Positions 27,474 through 36,215 of a stretch of 64,000 nucleotides of DNA are shown piece by piece. The notes under the pieces are model-generated. The model saw only the letters and a list, made by a program, of their open reading frames with translations, ran no database searches and was not told the origin of the DNA. The stretch lies in NCBI RefSeq assembly GCF_017744835.1, contig NZ_JAGIAM010000004.1:310001-374000 (forward strand), given 5' to 3'. The position numbers and the translations under genes were made by a program. This stretch comes from Sphingomonas sp. (lineage in GTDB: Bacteria; Pseudomonadota; Alphaproteobacteria; Sphingomonadales; Sphingomonadaceae). Position 1 is the first letter of the stretch. Each line of letters begins with the position of its first letter.

Positions 27474-28784
27474 ATGGACTCAGCAAAGCATTTCAAAAAA
27501 CTTGGGCAGGCGTATTTGGACGCTGTCGAAGGTGCTGTCGGATGCCGGTTGGATGCCGATTATCACGGCAAGACGTTTGCCTATGCTGATCTCACAGCCA
27601 CACTTCGTCGGTTCTATCTCGAATGGGCGCCGGTTGTGGAGAACCTTTCAACAGGCCAAGTGTACCTCAACGCCGAAGGTGCTAGGCAAGAATGGATGAA
27701 GCTCCACAGTGCGGATTCAATCAGTCCACGTCTGCGGGAGTCCTGTCGAACCACTTCTGGTATCTATTTGGTGGATAGGTTGCAGCACCCAGAGAGGATA
27801 CGCTCTCTCCTCATGTTTGCTGACGCAATTCTCTTTTGGGATCCACTTGAGGATGCCTTTAGAGGAGGGCGGCTAGATCCCGCAATAGTTGATTTCGCCC
27901 TTGCCGAACTGCGCGCCGTCCGTCCTCTGATTGCTGCGGGGCTGGTCGTGCCAGCCCAAGTCATCCGCGCAAAAACGGATACCGAAACCCTAGATGGGAC
28001 AATACGCTCACAGTTCGCCGAGAACCTTATGTATCAAGGTGCACTCGGACGAGACGCTTTTAAGCAAGCTGCAAAAACAATCGAGGACGGGTCCTTTGAG
28101 GTTGATGTTCCATCAGAGATGATGACGGCCAAGGGATACTTAGGGTACGCGGAAAATAAACTTGCCGCCACTATTCTACCTGATGTTGTAATTCCTTTGA
28201 TGAATTTCAACTCCCTATCATCTTATCAGGATTTCTGTAAGGCGCTAGACGAACAGCTTTTAGCTCGGCAGATTGAGTTCGTGCATCAAAGCTTAGCGTT
28301 CGAGACCGGATTCCTGATCGATCCGGATAAACTGAACAACGAGATGTTGCTCGAACTCAGGGAGCGAGACGTTATATTTCGATCTTTCCGAGAGACCGTG
28401 CTTCAGTCTGTTCAGCGGTACGAAGACGAGCTTGCTACAGGACATGGAGCGAAATTCATTACGACCTTCAATGCTGAAATGAAGAAGGCATTTGCTGACC
28501 TTAAAGAGGCAGCCCATGTATCAAATACATGGAAGGAATTCGTCGACGAACGGCGTTCTCTGTCAACGAGAATTGTAGCAAAGGTCGCTGAGCACCCCTT
28601 ACTCGGAAAGCATCTATTCGATGAGCTTGGAGAAGTCGCATTAGACGCGGGCGCGACCTCCTTGGGAAATTTGCTTGCGGCTGCTACGAAGACGTACAAG
28701 CGTTATCGGAATACCAAGATATTGATGGATTTCGCCGCATCCGTGCGTAAAGTTCACGAAGAAGATGATGTGATCACCATCTAG
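27474..28784 (+). CDS. Unrecognised 436-residue cargo protein, AT-rich
   Basis: The ATG at 27474 (MDSAKHFKKLGQAYLDAVEG) gives 436 residues; an upstream GTG-like start in frame is possible. I do not recognise the family. It has no signal peptide and no clear membrane segment until a weakly hydrophobic C-terminal stretch (LGNLLAAATKTYKRYRN). It is mostly helical with charged surfaces. The codon use is clearly less GC-rich than its neighbours, as expected for a recently acquired gene. It sits alone between traG and unrelated genes, in the slot where ICEs often carry accessory or defence genes, so a defence role is possible but unsupported. Confidence 0.75.
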   Translation: MDSAKHFKKLGQAYLDAVEGAVGCRLDADYHGKTFAYADLTATLRRFYLEWAPVVENLSTGQVYLNAEGARQEWMKLHSADSISPRLRESCRTTSGIYLVDRLQHPERIRSLLMFADAILFWDPLEDAFRGGRLDPAIVDFALAELRAVRPLIAAGLVVPAQVIRAKTDTETLDGTIRSQFAENLMYQGALGRDAFKQAAKTIEDGSFEVDVPSEMMTAKGYLGYAENKLAATILPDVVIPLMNFNSLSSYQDFCKALDEQLLARQIEFVHQSLAFETGFLIDPDKLNNEMLLELRERDVIFRSFRETVLQSVQRYEDELATGHGAKFITTFNAEMKKAFADLKEAAHVSNTWKEFVDERRSLSTRIVAKVAEHPLLGKHLFDELGEVALDAGATSLGNLLAAATKTYKRYRNTKILMDFAASVRKVHEEDDVITI

Positions 28785-29128
28785 GCACAACAGCGCGGCT
28801 TATAACATGCCTCAACCGCCCAAGGGAATTGGAAGTGAGCCGCCGGTTGGCGGCAGCTGTCAGACTCGCGAATGGCCGGTTTCGGCGTCAGCTGCCTTTC
28901 CCGCAATCGCACCGGAACAGCGCAAGCTGGATCGCTAGCTGCCGTTCGCGGATGTCTGGCGCAAACGGCAGCTATAGCATGATCGGGTCCAAAAGCGGAC
29001 TGGCCCCTACCGGCCCAGAAGCGGGAAGGCCGCTTTCCGCATGAGCTGCCGGTCGACAATGCGCCCGTTCAATGATGTGCAGACCTATTCCAAGACCGGA
29101 TCGGTGGCTTTCGACCTCCGCGCTGCGA
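28785..29128. other. Intergenic region between convergent genes
   Basis: No gene is seen. The stretch holds an inverted repeat at 28936-28974 and a 20-base piece (near 29047-29066) that recurs with two differences at 30278-30297, on the other side of the next gene. Confidence 0.5.
28936..28974. terminator. Inverted repeat, possible bidirectional terminator
   Basis: TAGCTGCCGTT and AACGGCAGCTA form a perfect 11-base inverted repeat with a 17-base spacer between the convergent genes ending at 28784 and 29129. There is no T-run, so a factor-independent terminator is not proven; it could also be a repetitive extragenic element. Confidence 0.4.
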
Positions 29129-30133
29129 TCATTGATCCGGACTTGCGCGGGCGATGATCGACACAACTGCGGCTGTCGATGCGGTCGCTTCGACGCACAG
29201 TGCGGCGAGTTGCCGGGTAGCGGTCCGGCGATGTTGAAGGTTCAGCGCCAACGCCAGTGAGGCGCGGTGGTGCGCCCGAACTTCCTTGTTGCTCGCGCCA
29301 GGAAAGACGTGAGCGATATATGCTTCAAGCATCCGGTTCGCATCAGTTTCGCTTGGCCGAACACTGTCTAAGGTTTCGTGGATTGTAGGATCATAGACCG
29401 CCTGCGCCAGCGATATGATGACTTCGCGGCATAGCAGGCCGATCGCCTGGAAATCTTCTTCGGCGGATGCGGTTTCAAGCTGTGCCCGCGCCTTCGACAA
29501 TGCGCGGTCAACCCGCTCCCAGCCTGTGGCCTCGCGGGGTTCCGAAGGCAGCGGCGAGCGCTTTGCAATGGCTTCGATCGCGGGGCCGAATAGCTGGCGC
29601 ACATAGAAGCGCCGATCCTTGTATTGCGGCAGTTCCGCGCTCCAATGGCGATACCACGCCCACAAATCGGCGTGGGGGTTTTCGTATGCGACGCCATCGG
29701 GGATCGATTGCCGGATGCGGACTTCTCGCGCCCGATAGTAGTCGTCGATGTCCTGAATCCGTGCGCCGCCGGTCGCAACGTCGATCATCATTGCGCGATG
29801 GATCAGCAACTCCGATAGCAATGCGGCCGCGCCGGTTGAGTTGGGACCTTCTAGCGTTTCGACGCGGATATCTTCGTGTTGCCTACTGGCTTGCTGCGCG
29901 CTCAGAATGGCTTCGGCGATCCGCTTCCGATCCTGCAGCGGCAACGATCGCAACGCGTCGGCGATCGGGTTCGGCGCCCGCACGATGATTGCTTCGTCCT
30001 CCAGGTCGGAAAACCAATCTAACGCGGTTTCGAGTTGTTCAATCGAGGCCCGGCAATGCCGCAGCAGCATCGACAGATCGAAGCGTTGAAGGCTCTCGAG
30101 AAAGTTGCACGCACTGTCTGTCGTGTTCGCCAT
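29129..30133 (-). CDS. Unrecognised 334-residue helical protein
   Basis: The ATG at 30133 gives 334 residues. No enzyme motif is visible. Residues of about 220-330 (LLCREVIISLAQAVYDPTIH, LEAYIAHVFPGASNKEVRAH, LQHRRTATRQLAALCVEATA) look like a helical domain that I recall seeing at the C terminus of various uncharacterised and abortive-infection-type proteins, ending in a weakly hydrophobic helix. This is memory of a pattern, not a domain hit. It stands alone, convergent with the AT-rich gene. A role in phage defence is possible only by analogy. Confidence 0.7.
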   Translation of the reverse strand: MANTTDSACNFLESLQRFDLSMLLRHCRASIEQLETALDWFSDLEDEAIIVRAPNPIADALRSLPLQDRKRIAEAILSAQQASRQHEDIRVETLEGPNSTGAAALLSELLIHRAMMIDVATGGARIQDIDDYYRAREVRIRQSIPDGVAYENPHADLWAWYRHWSAELPQYKDRRFYVRQLFGPAIEAIAKRSPLPSEPREATGWERVDRALSKARAQLETASAEEDFQAIGLLCREVIISLAQAVYDPTIHETLDSVRPSETDANRMLEAYIAHVFPGASNKEVRAHHRASLALALNLQHRRTATRQLAALCVEATASTAAVVSIIARASPDQ

Positions 30134-30394
30134 TTGATCCTTATGGCGGTCCCGCCGACTCCGATCAATCTTCTAGCGACGCGAGTTGTATGCGACGTCA
30201 GCTTTCGTGGCAGTCATTTCGAAAAGCTTCCATTCCGCAATCGGCCCAAGAGCCGCTGGGCAGCTATTAGCGGAGTTGCCGGTCAGCAATGCGCCCTCGT
30301 CTCAGCCATTTGGTTTCCGCGTCAAGCTCCGAAAATGGCTGTTCGCTCACACCTTGGAGCGAACAGACTTCCGTTCAGCCGCGGGCCTTGCAGG

Positions 30395-31480
30395 TCAATC
30401 CTCTTCCAGATCGTTCAGCACTTCGAAAATCGCGTCCACGACGGATCCTGGAGCGTCGAGCTCGATATAGTGGTCGGTTCCCGGCACCACCCGCTGGCGG
30501 CCGCGGCTCGATAGCGCTGCCGTCTCCTGGTCGAGCCAGACCGCACCATCATAGTCCGCCGCCTCCCTCGGATCGGATGCATCGAAATTGCCGTGGGTCA
30601 ACACGATCAGCGGCTTCGCGCCGAACCGTTGCCCGCTGAACAGGTATCGGTAGGCCTCGTCACCCCTCGTATCGCCGTACACGCTGTTCGCCAGCTCCGA
30701 AGCTTGTGCGTCCTGATACGCGCTTGTCACCTGGAGACTGATGCGCTCCGCGGCGATGGTCTCGCCGAGCGCCGGGATCACCGGGTCGGTGCATCGCTTG
30801 TACAGATCGGTCGTGGGGTCGAGCTCGGCGGTGCGGGCAGCCGTGGCACAATCGGCATAGCGTGCCGTCGCCCGCTTGATCGAGTCGGCGTCGCCGAGCT
30901 CCATCCGGGCGGCGAGTGCATCCCCGGCCCGGTTGCGCAGGTGCTCCCGCAGCCGGTCGTAAGTGCGCTCCTGCGAAGGATCGACCAGCACCAGCCCGGC
31001 CACGTCCTCCGGATAGAGCGCGGCGTAAAGCTTCACGTTGAAGCCGCCCAGCGAATGCCCGACGAGAACCAGCGGGGTTTCGAGCTTGGCTGCCTGCACC
31101 AGCGCGTGGATATCCGCGGCGATCGCCATCGGCGACCGCGGGCCACGGGCAGGATCGCTGTAACCCATCCCCGCGCGATCGTAGGAACAGGCGCGCGTGC
31201 GCTTGGCCACCTCGGGCTGCACCAGCGCCCAGACCACTGACCAGTCGCTGAGACCGGAATCGAAAAGGACCGTGTGGCTGCCCGTTCCCATGCAAAACAG
31301 GTTGAGCTTGCGGCCACTGCCGATATCGACCCGCTCATGCGGGCGGGCATATTGTGCAAGAGCCTCCCCACGCGGTGCCGATGCGGGCAGCGTCGCGCCG
31401 CTTGCGGATTGGGCGAGCGCGATGCCAGGCGAGACGGCGAGCATCATGCCGGCGATGAATCGCGAGATCACCATCGTCAT
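30395..31480 (-). CDS. Secreted alpha/beta-hydrolase
   Basis: 361 residues from the ATG at 31480, chosen because it starts a signal peptide (MVISRFIAGMMLAVSPGIALAQ). The fold is alpha/beta-hydrolase: VLFDSGLSDWSVVW, nucleophile elbow LVGHSLGGFNVKLYA with the catalytic serine, LVLVDPSQERTY, and the C-terminal GTDHYIELDAPGSVV with the catalytic histidine. The substrate is unknown. Cysteines FCMGTG, ADCATAA and YKRCTDP could form disulphides outside the cytoplasm. It has no obvious link to conjugation and is probably ICE cargo. Confidence 0.85.
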   Translation of the reverse strand: MTMVISRFIAGMMLAVSPGIALAQSASGATLPASAPRGEALAQYARPHERVDIGSGRKLNLFCMGTGSHTVLFDSGLSDWSVVWALVQPEVAKRTRACSYDRAGMGYSDPARGPRSPMAIAADIHALVQAAKLETPLVLVGHSLGGFNVKLYAALYPEDVAGLVLVDPSQERTYDRLREHLRNRAGDALAARMELGDADSIKRATARYADCATAARTAELDPTTDLYKRCTDPVIPALGETIAAERISLQVTSAYQDAQASELANSVYGDTRGDEAYRYLFSGQRFGAKPLIVLTHGNFDASDPREAADYDGAVWLDQETAALSSRGRQRVVPGTDHYIELDAPGSVVDAIFEVLNDLEED

Positions 31481-31947
31481 CCACTTTGTCAGCGTGGAGC
31501 AATTTGCATCGCCGCGTTCGATCTGCGGCGTTTCACAAGGCGCGATCGAAATGCCTGACGCAAAGATGCCGATTTCATCCGTCGCCCCCCATCGGTGGTG
31601 CGGCGACTTCGGAATAAAGGTCTGCATGAAAGCCCCCCAAGCTTTGTCATGGGAATACCAGATCGAAATGAGCAGGCAATGCGTGCCAGGCTGCGTTCGG
31701 AGGCGTTCACATCGTGCGCTTCGCCTCATCATAAAGGCACGTGTTGGACGCTCAGCTCGGTTCAGAACGCACCGCGGGTTTTGGCGAAGGTGACGGATCT
31801 GAAGCTAAAGATGGGCGGCGAACCGGCAGCTATCGCGTTTGTCGAGCCGGAGGCAGACTAGCCGCTGACGGCCCATATGCCGACATTTGACGACGATTGG
31901 CGTGGATCCTCCGGTGGTCGAAGAACTTCGTTACTCTCCCGCTTTTG
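31481..31947. other. Intergenic region, no gene seen
   Basis: This 467-base stretch separates the hydrolase gene from the next minus-strand gene. Open frames here lack coding character. It should contain the hydrolase promoter. No repeat or terminator stands out. Confidence 0.4.
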
Positions 31948-32496
31948 TCAGGAACTTGCTGCTGGTTTTTTCCCGGTCGGGCGTCCCGCGATTACAGCGC
32001 CCACAAATGCTACTAGACCGGCGGTGAAGCAGAGCCAGGCCGCTACCAGCATCATTCGCACCTTGAGGATCGAGTTCTGCGTCCAAAGCTGCGTTGCGTC
32101 CCATTGGACTGAGGGAAGTGCTTCGCTCGGCAGTTGCGGGCATTGTTGAGGATAGATCAGAAACGCGTCTGGCGTGCACACCATACCCTTTATGATGCGC
32201 TCTCCCGTGCTGCCTTCGACCTGCACAAACATCGAATATAGCGGCAGGTAAGCGCCGATGCCGATCATTGTCAGCGCCATGCCGGCAAGGATCAGGCGAC
32301 GCCGGACAACTCGCTTCGCATTGCGGCCCCACTCCCACATTGCGAGCGCCGCCATGAGAATGAAGACTGAACTCAAATATTCGATCGCGGGCGGCCAGGG
32401 AGGTTGAAGCTTGGCAAAGGCGACGATGAGCGGCAGCGCGGCGACGCCGGCCGCAAAGCCGAGCGTCTTGGCTATATCCTTGAGATATTCATCCAC
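31948..32496 (-). CDS. Unrecognised four-helix membrane protein
   Basis: 182 residues with a GTG start at 32496. Four hydrophobic segments are visible (about residues 12-28, 40-55, 68-88, 148-168). Between the third and fourth is an extracytoplasmic loop with a pair of cysteines (MVCTPDA and YPQQCPQLP) that may form a disulphide. I do not recognise the family. It begins 3 bases after the upstream gene ends, so the two form an operon and probably act together. Confidence 0.65.
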   Translation of the reverse strand: MDEYLKDIAKTLGFAAGVAALPLIVAFAKLQPPWPPAIEYLSSVFILMAALAMWEWGRNAKRVVRRRLILAGMALTMIGIGAYLPLYSMFVQVEGSTGERIIKGMVCTPDAFLIYPQQCPQLPSEALPSVQWDATQLWTQNSILKVRMMLVAAWLCFTAGLVAFVGAVIAGRPTGKKPAASS

Positions 32497-32499
32497 CGA

Positions 32500-33567
32500 T
32501 CAGGGTACCGGGCGGGGCTTGAGGGGGATCTCCCAGATTGGGAAGCCCTCGTGATATGCAAAGTCGCGCCGGGCCCGATAGAGTCCGCCATTATTCCACT
32601 CAGCGGATATCTGATAGCTGCCCAACAGGGGGGTCGGGTCATCGCTTACGTCGGCCCATCCTTCGCATTTGTCGCGGTTATAGGGTTCTCGCACTTTCAA
32701 CTCGCACAGCTTGAACAAGAATATGGGGATTACGAATACGCTCCCTGTGGCCGGCTGAAGTTTGAGCAGGTGAGGCGTCTGGTGGGCTATGGGGCCCCGC
32801 ATCATACAGCCTCCGCTCATCCTCTCTATGATCGGGGGGAAGCCCGCCGGCTTGGGCGTGTCGGCATTGATTGTGCGTGCCAGACGGGCCGCGGGACTTT
32901 CCGGTGCGTTGGGACGTGTCCGGATCTGGGCCGAGGTCCGCAAAGCCTGACGATCTCTTAGCGATACCGTTGCCGCGAGTCGGGAGAACGAAATTGGCGG
33001 TGTGATCGCGCGATCCGCCACCCTGTGGGGCGCGCTGGCAAATCCCTGGCCGGGCGTGATGCGCGCGGTTTCGATCCGCATCCTTATTGCCGGGCTGGTC
33101 GGGGGGGCAGCTGCGGTCACGACCGTCCCCGGGGCGGCAGGCTGCACTGTCGGTTGCGGTGGCCGCGCGGCTTCGAGGTCATCGAAATAGGCATCGGTCC
33201 AGGTCTGGGCGCGTTGGTCGTCGATACCCATGCGGAGCAGATTCTGTTTCACATAGGCCGCGTTGACGGCCGAGTAGATGCGATCGGCCATGGCTTGCGA
33301 TGCGCCGTGCGCCTCCTCGGCGGTGCCGACCTCAAGGGTCGGGTATGCGAGCAGACCGCAGCGCGGCGGAAAGATCCAGCCGTCGCGAATTGTGCTGAGC
33401 CGGGTGTCGTCGAAGCCGAACGTCTGCTCGGCATACTCATCGGCGACTGCGCGAAGTTCGTCGCGTGTGATGGCCAGATCGATTGCGTCCTGCGCTGTGG
33501 CAAGGGGCGAGAGCACCATGGCTGAAAGTGCCATGCAAGACGCCGCCAATTGGAGTGTCCTGCGCAA
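32500..33567 (-). CDS. Unrecognised secreted protein
   Basis: About 355 residues if the TTG at 33567 is used: it follows GAGGAG by eight bases and gives a good signal peptide (TLQLAASCMALSAMVLSPLATAQ). A GTG at 33597 is the other candidate. The mature part has a helical N-terminal domain, a Pro/Thr/Ala-rich linker near residue 140-170 and a C-terminal domain with three cysteines (GGCMMRG, KLCELKV, DKCEGW). No family is recognised. It is cotranscribed with the membrane protein at 31948 and begins close to a broken trbI copy, so both genes may have come in with that older element. Confidence 0.6.
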   Translation of the reverse strand: MRRTLQLAASCMALSAMVLSPLATAQDAIDLAITRDELRAVADEYAEQTFGFDDTRLSTIRDGWIFPPRCGLLAYPTLEVGTAEEAHGASQAMADRIYSAVNAAYVKQNLLRMGIDDQRAQTWTDAYFDDLEAARPPQPTVQPAAPGTVVTAAAPPTSPAIRMRIETARITPGQGFASAPHRVADRAITPPISFSRLAATVSLRDRQALRTSAQIRTRPNAPESPAARLARTINADTPKPAGFPPIIERMSGGCMMRGPIAHQTPHLLKLQPATGSVFVIPIFLFKLCELKVREPYNRDKCEGWADVSDDPTPLLGSYQISAEWNNGGLYRARRDFAYHEGFPIWEIPLKPRPVP

Positions 33568-33692
33568 GGCATGATCTCCTCGTCTCAAACTCTTCACTGC
33601 AAAGTATAGCGAAGATTGGCCCAGCTGTGAAGCGTGGTGGTATCAGGATAATGTTGCCGGTGTTTCAGGCGTATAATGGTAAAAATCCAGGC

Positions 33693-34169
33693 GTTATTCG
33701 GAACACCTATGATAGCGCGACGGGCCTCCTCCTGCTCATTCGGCAGGGCGCGCGCCTGATCGGCAGCTACGATAGCGTCGTTGCATTTGGGCAGCGTCGC
33801 GCGCTTGTGGTGTGGCAGCGTATCCTCTTTCCCGACGGGGGCTCAATCCGGCTCGACAATGCGCCGGCTACCGATCCATCCGGCTACGCCGGCCCCGCCG
33901 ACAAGGTCGATTTTCACACCTGGACGCTCCTCAAGGGTGTCGTGTTGTCGACGCTGCTCAGCGTCGGATCCGAACTGCAGTTCAGCGGCGAGGGCGATCT
34001 CGTCCAGGCGTTGCGGCAATCGACCCAGCAGGGTGTATCGCGCGCCGGGGACCAACTGACGTCCCGCAACCTTCAGGTCCAGCCAACGATCACCATCCGT
34101 CCGGCCGCCCCGGTCCGGCTGCTGGTGCATCAGGATCTGGTGCTGCGTCCGTCGCAGGAGGACCTCTGA
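33693..34169 (+). pseudogene. trbI: trbI remnant, C-terminal third only
   Basis: From about 33693 the plus-strand frame matches the last 155 residues of TrbI: YDSATGLLLLIRQGARLIG, YDSVVAFGQRRALVVWQRI and SAGDQLTSRNLQ-like sequence (here RAGDQLTSRNLQVQPTI). It is clearly homologous to, but diverged from, the intact trbI at 15374, so it derives from a different conjugative element and not from a recent duplication. The N-terminal membrane anchor is missing. Orientation is opposite to the intact operon. Confidence 0.85.
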
Positions 34170-34399
34170 TGGCGGATCTCAAGCTCGCCCGACTTCCTGA
34201 CCGCACCCCGGTGAAGCTGACCATCTCGGTACTCCCGGAGCTACATCAGGTCCTGGAGGCTTATGCCGCACTCTACGCCACGATCTATGGCCGGCAAGAG
34301 CCGGTAGCCGGGCTGGTACCCGCGATGCTTGCGGCTTTCCTCGACAGCGACCGCGAGTTTGCGAAGGCCAGGCGGAGCGGCGCGTCGGCACCGCGCTGA
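34169..34399 (+). CDS. DUF2274 protein, second copy
   Basis: 76 residues. It starts with the same MADLKLARLPDRTPVKLTI signature as the copy at 15139 and overlaps the stop of the trbI remnant (TGATG). It is intact but orphaned, being the tail of a vanished trb operon. Translation probably depended on trbI. Confidence 0.8.
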   Translation: MADLKLARLPDRTPVKLTISVLPELHQVLEAYAALYATIYGRQEPVAGLVPAMLAAFLDSDREFAKARRSGASAPR

Positions 34400-34400
34400 A

Positions 34401-34508
34401 ATGAGCGAGCGGCTGCTCTCTGTGGAGGACGCCGCTGGTTTCCTCAAGGTGCAGTCGAACACCGTGCGGGCCTGGGTTCGCTCCCGAAAGCGACTGGCTG
34501 CGCTGTAG
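34401..34508 (+). pseudogene. Truncated helix-turn-helix gene following the second DUF2274
   Basis: The ATG at 34401, directly after the DUF2274 stop, opens a 35-residue frame (MSERLLSVEDAAGFLKVQSN and on to VRAWVRSRKR) that begins like an excisionase/AlpA-type helix-turn-helix domain but stops after the recognition helix. It corresponds in position to the 91-residue protein at 14867. The next gene, on the opposite strand, starts its 3' end only 27 bases away, so the break may mark where cargo was inserted. Confidence 0.6.
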
Positions 34509-34534
34509 CGCAACCCGGAAAGTGTCGAGGCCCC

Positions 34535-35440
34535 TTATGCGGTCGCTGCATCACGAAGATCATTAAGCCGCTCGCGCGCGACCCGTTCGACGATATCGCG
34601 CAGCGCGCGAACGGACCCGAGGATAGCCATCAGCTCATCGACGTTAATTTCGTAGGCTGTCGAATAGCGCGCCTCGACATAGGCGCGTTTGAGCAACTGG
34701 AAGCGACGCCGGTCCATGCGCCGCTCGCGCGGCCATGCGTCGATCAGCCGTGGCTCGTTATCCTCGGCAAGCGAACGCAGAAATTTGATGTTGTGCGAGC
34801 GGGGAAAATAGAGGGTCCGCACAAGCAGAAAGCAGATGTAAGCGCGCTCGGTGGCTTGGTGGAGAGTAAAAGCGCCGTCTTTGAGCTTCTGCTTCTCAAT
34901 GCAGAATTCAGCAATTTCGATCGCGTGGTCGACCTTTTTCAACCACTCGTCGAAATACGCCTGCGCCATCTCGAATGCGTCAACCGCCGTAAGCGGCATC
35001 GGCGTCGCCAGTGGATGGCAGGGCAGTTCGTAAAGAATGATGCCGTCGCGGGCGATGTCGACCCAGAAATACTCGCCGCGCTTTAGCGACTGGTTCACCT
35101 CGTCGAGCGAATGGACGATGATGTTGACCGGTCGTCCAATCTCGGCGTCGCGCAGGATACGGTCCTCGGCGACGTACCAGTAATGCGCGATGTCGGTGAG
35201 GTCCTCGTGATTAACCACAACGAGTAGATCGAAGTCGGATTGGTAGCCGTTCTCCGGCTCGTCAACCCAATCGGATCGCGCGTAAGAACCGAACAGGATG
35301 ATCTTGAGGATCTTGCCGTTTCGGCGGCTCGGTGTCGTCGCCCGGCTGATCGCCTCGGCGAACTCCTCCATCAGCACGTGCTGGATGCGCTCCAGCTCGC
35401 CCCGCTGCACCGCCGGGAGATGATCAATGTCCATTCTCAT
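34535..35440 (-). CDS. Nucleotidyltransferase-HEPN fusion protein
   Basis: 301 residues. The N-terminal half is an MNT-type nucleotidyltransferase: IILFGSYARSDWV with the GS motif, then SDFDLLVVV with the DxD metal site. The C-terminal half is a HEPN domain (FTLHQATERAYICFLLVRTL, then RSHNIKFLRSLAE) in which an R-x(n)-H segment (RTLYFPRSH) is present. In two-gene systems the HEPN protein is an RNase toxin and the MNT partner AMPylates and silences it; here both are on one chain. This suggests a self-contained stress or defence module, though single-chain versions are little studied. Confidence 0.82.
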   Translation of the reverse strand: MRMDIDHLPAVQRGELERIQHVLMEEFAEAISRATTPSRRNGKILKIILFGSYARSDWVDEPENGYQSDFDLLVVVNHEDLTDIAHYWYVAEDRILRDAEIGRPVNIIVHSLDEVNQSLKRGEYFWVDIARDGIILYELPCHPLATPMPLTAVDAFEMAQAYFDEWLKKVDHAIEIAEFCIEKQKLKDGAFTLHQATERAYICFLLVRTLYFPRSHNIKFLRSLAEDNEPRLIDAWPRERRMDRRRFQLLKRAYVEARYSTAYEINVDELMAILGSVRALRDIVERVARERLNDLRDAATA

Positions 35441-35641
35441 TCGGGAATCTTCGGCGAGCGACTCCCGCTTGGCAAGTACGGGTTGTCGATCGGGCTATTC
35501 CTTGGCAAGCATCCAGCGTTCGGCGGCGCCGGATGGCCGTTATCGGCGCGCGTTCTCAAGCGCGGTTCTCAACTTCCGGGGCCGTCGGACACCAGCTGCG
35601 CTCTGACCGATATCCATTCCCGACGTTCGGCCAGGGCTTTG

Positions 35642-36166
35642 CTAGAAGGCGAGCTCTGTTTGCACCGCACGCTTTGCCCCGATCTCCTCGACGTTGAACG
35701 TATGGGCGCCCGGGGTCACCAGCAGGTCCATCTCCGGCACGAGGCCGTCGAGCCACTGCATCACCTGCCGGCGCTGGATGATGGCGCCGTGCCGGTCCTG
35801 GTAGCGCGCGACCTCCGGGTTGGCCGCGACGGTGACCACGCGGTAGCATAGCGGCCAATCGCCCATGGCGGGCTCCCAGACCGCGGCCAGATAAAAGAAA
35901 TTGCCGCCGTCGAGCGTCACCCGGTATTTGCGGTCGCCCACCGTCATGTGGAATTCGGAGGCCGGAACCAGGCAGCGGTGGCTGGGAAAGGTCTTTCCTT
36001 CCGACCGGACGAAGCGATAGGCGACGCCATCGCTGAAACGGGGATTGGATCCCCATACCGCCTCGACCATTTCGATCTCTTGCAGATCATCGGGATTTCG
36101 CCGGATGATCGCGCGTCGTGCGCCCATCGGGCTGTCAGAGTCGAAAGGCTTTGGAGTCGAGTCCAT
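35642..36166 (-). CDS. SRAP-family paralogue without the catalytic N-terminal cysteine
   Basis: About 174 residues from the ATG at 36166. The core matches SRAP (YedK/HMCES, PF02586): AYRFVRSEGKTF, HRCLVPASEF and a WLDGLVPEMDLL tail. But the protein does not begin Met-Cys, and the histidine found in the catalytic PYHDR motif is replaced (RYQDR). Family enzymes form a covalent Cys2 crosslink to abasic sites in single-stranded DNA; this protein therefore cannot use that chemistry and may bind DNA only, or act on its partner. It is divergent from a canonical SRAP gene, with a LexA box between them. Confidence 0.8.
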   Translation of the reverse strand: MDSTPKPFDSDSPMGARRAIIRRNPDDLQEIEMVEAVWGSNPRFSDGVAYRFVRSEGKTFPSHRCLVPASEFHMTVGDRKYRVTLDGGNFFYLAAVWEPAMGDWPLCYRVVTVAANPEVARYQDRHGAIIQRRQVMQWLDGLVPEMDLLVTPGAHTFNVEEIGAKRAVQTELAF

Positions 36167-36171
36167 GATGG

Positions 36172-36186
36172 GAACATAACAGGAAC
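36172..36186. promoter_or_regulatory. LexA (SOS) box between divergent SRAP genes
   Basis: GAACataacagGAAC matches the alphaproteobacterial LexA operator GTTC-N7-GTTC (read on the other strand) exactly. It lies 6 bases upstream of the minus-strand SRAP start and 30 bases upstream of the plus-strand start, so one LexA dimer could repress both genes. Confidence 0.75.
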
Positions 36187-36215
36187 TTAGGTGAGTCGCA
36201 AGGAGGGGGCCGAGC

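Noticed and set aside
27000..36000. Insertion sequences or transposases in the cargo region
   Set aside because: No transposase motif or paired terminal inverted repeats with target duplications could be found.
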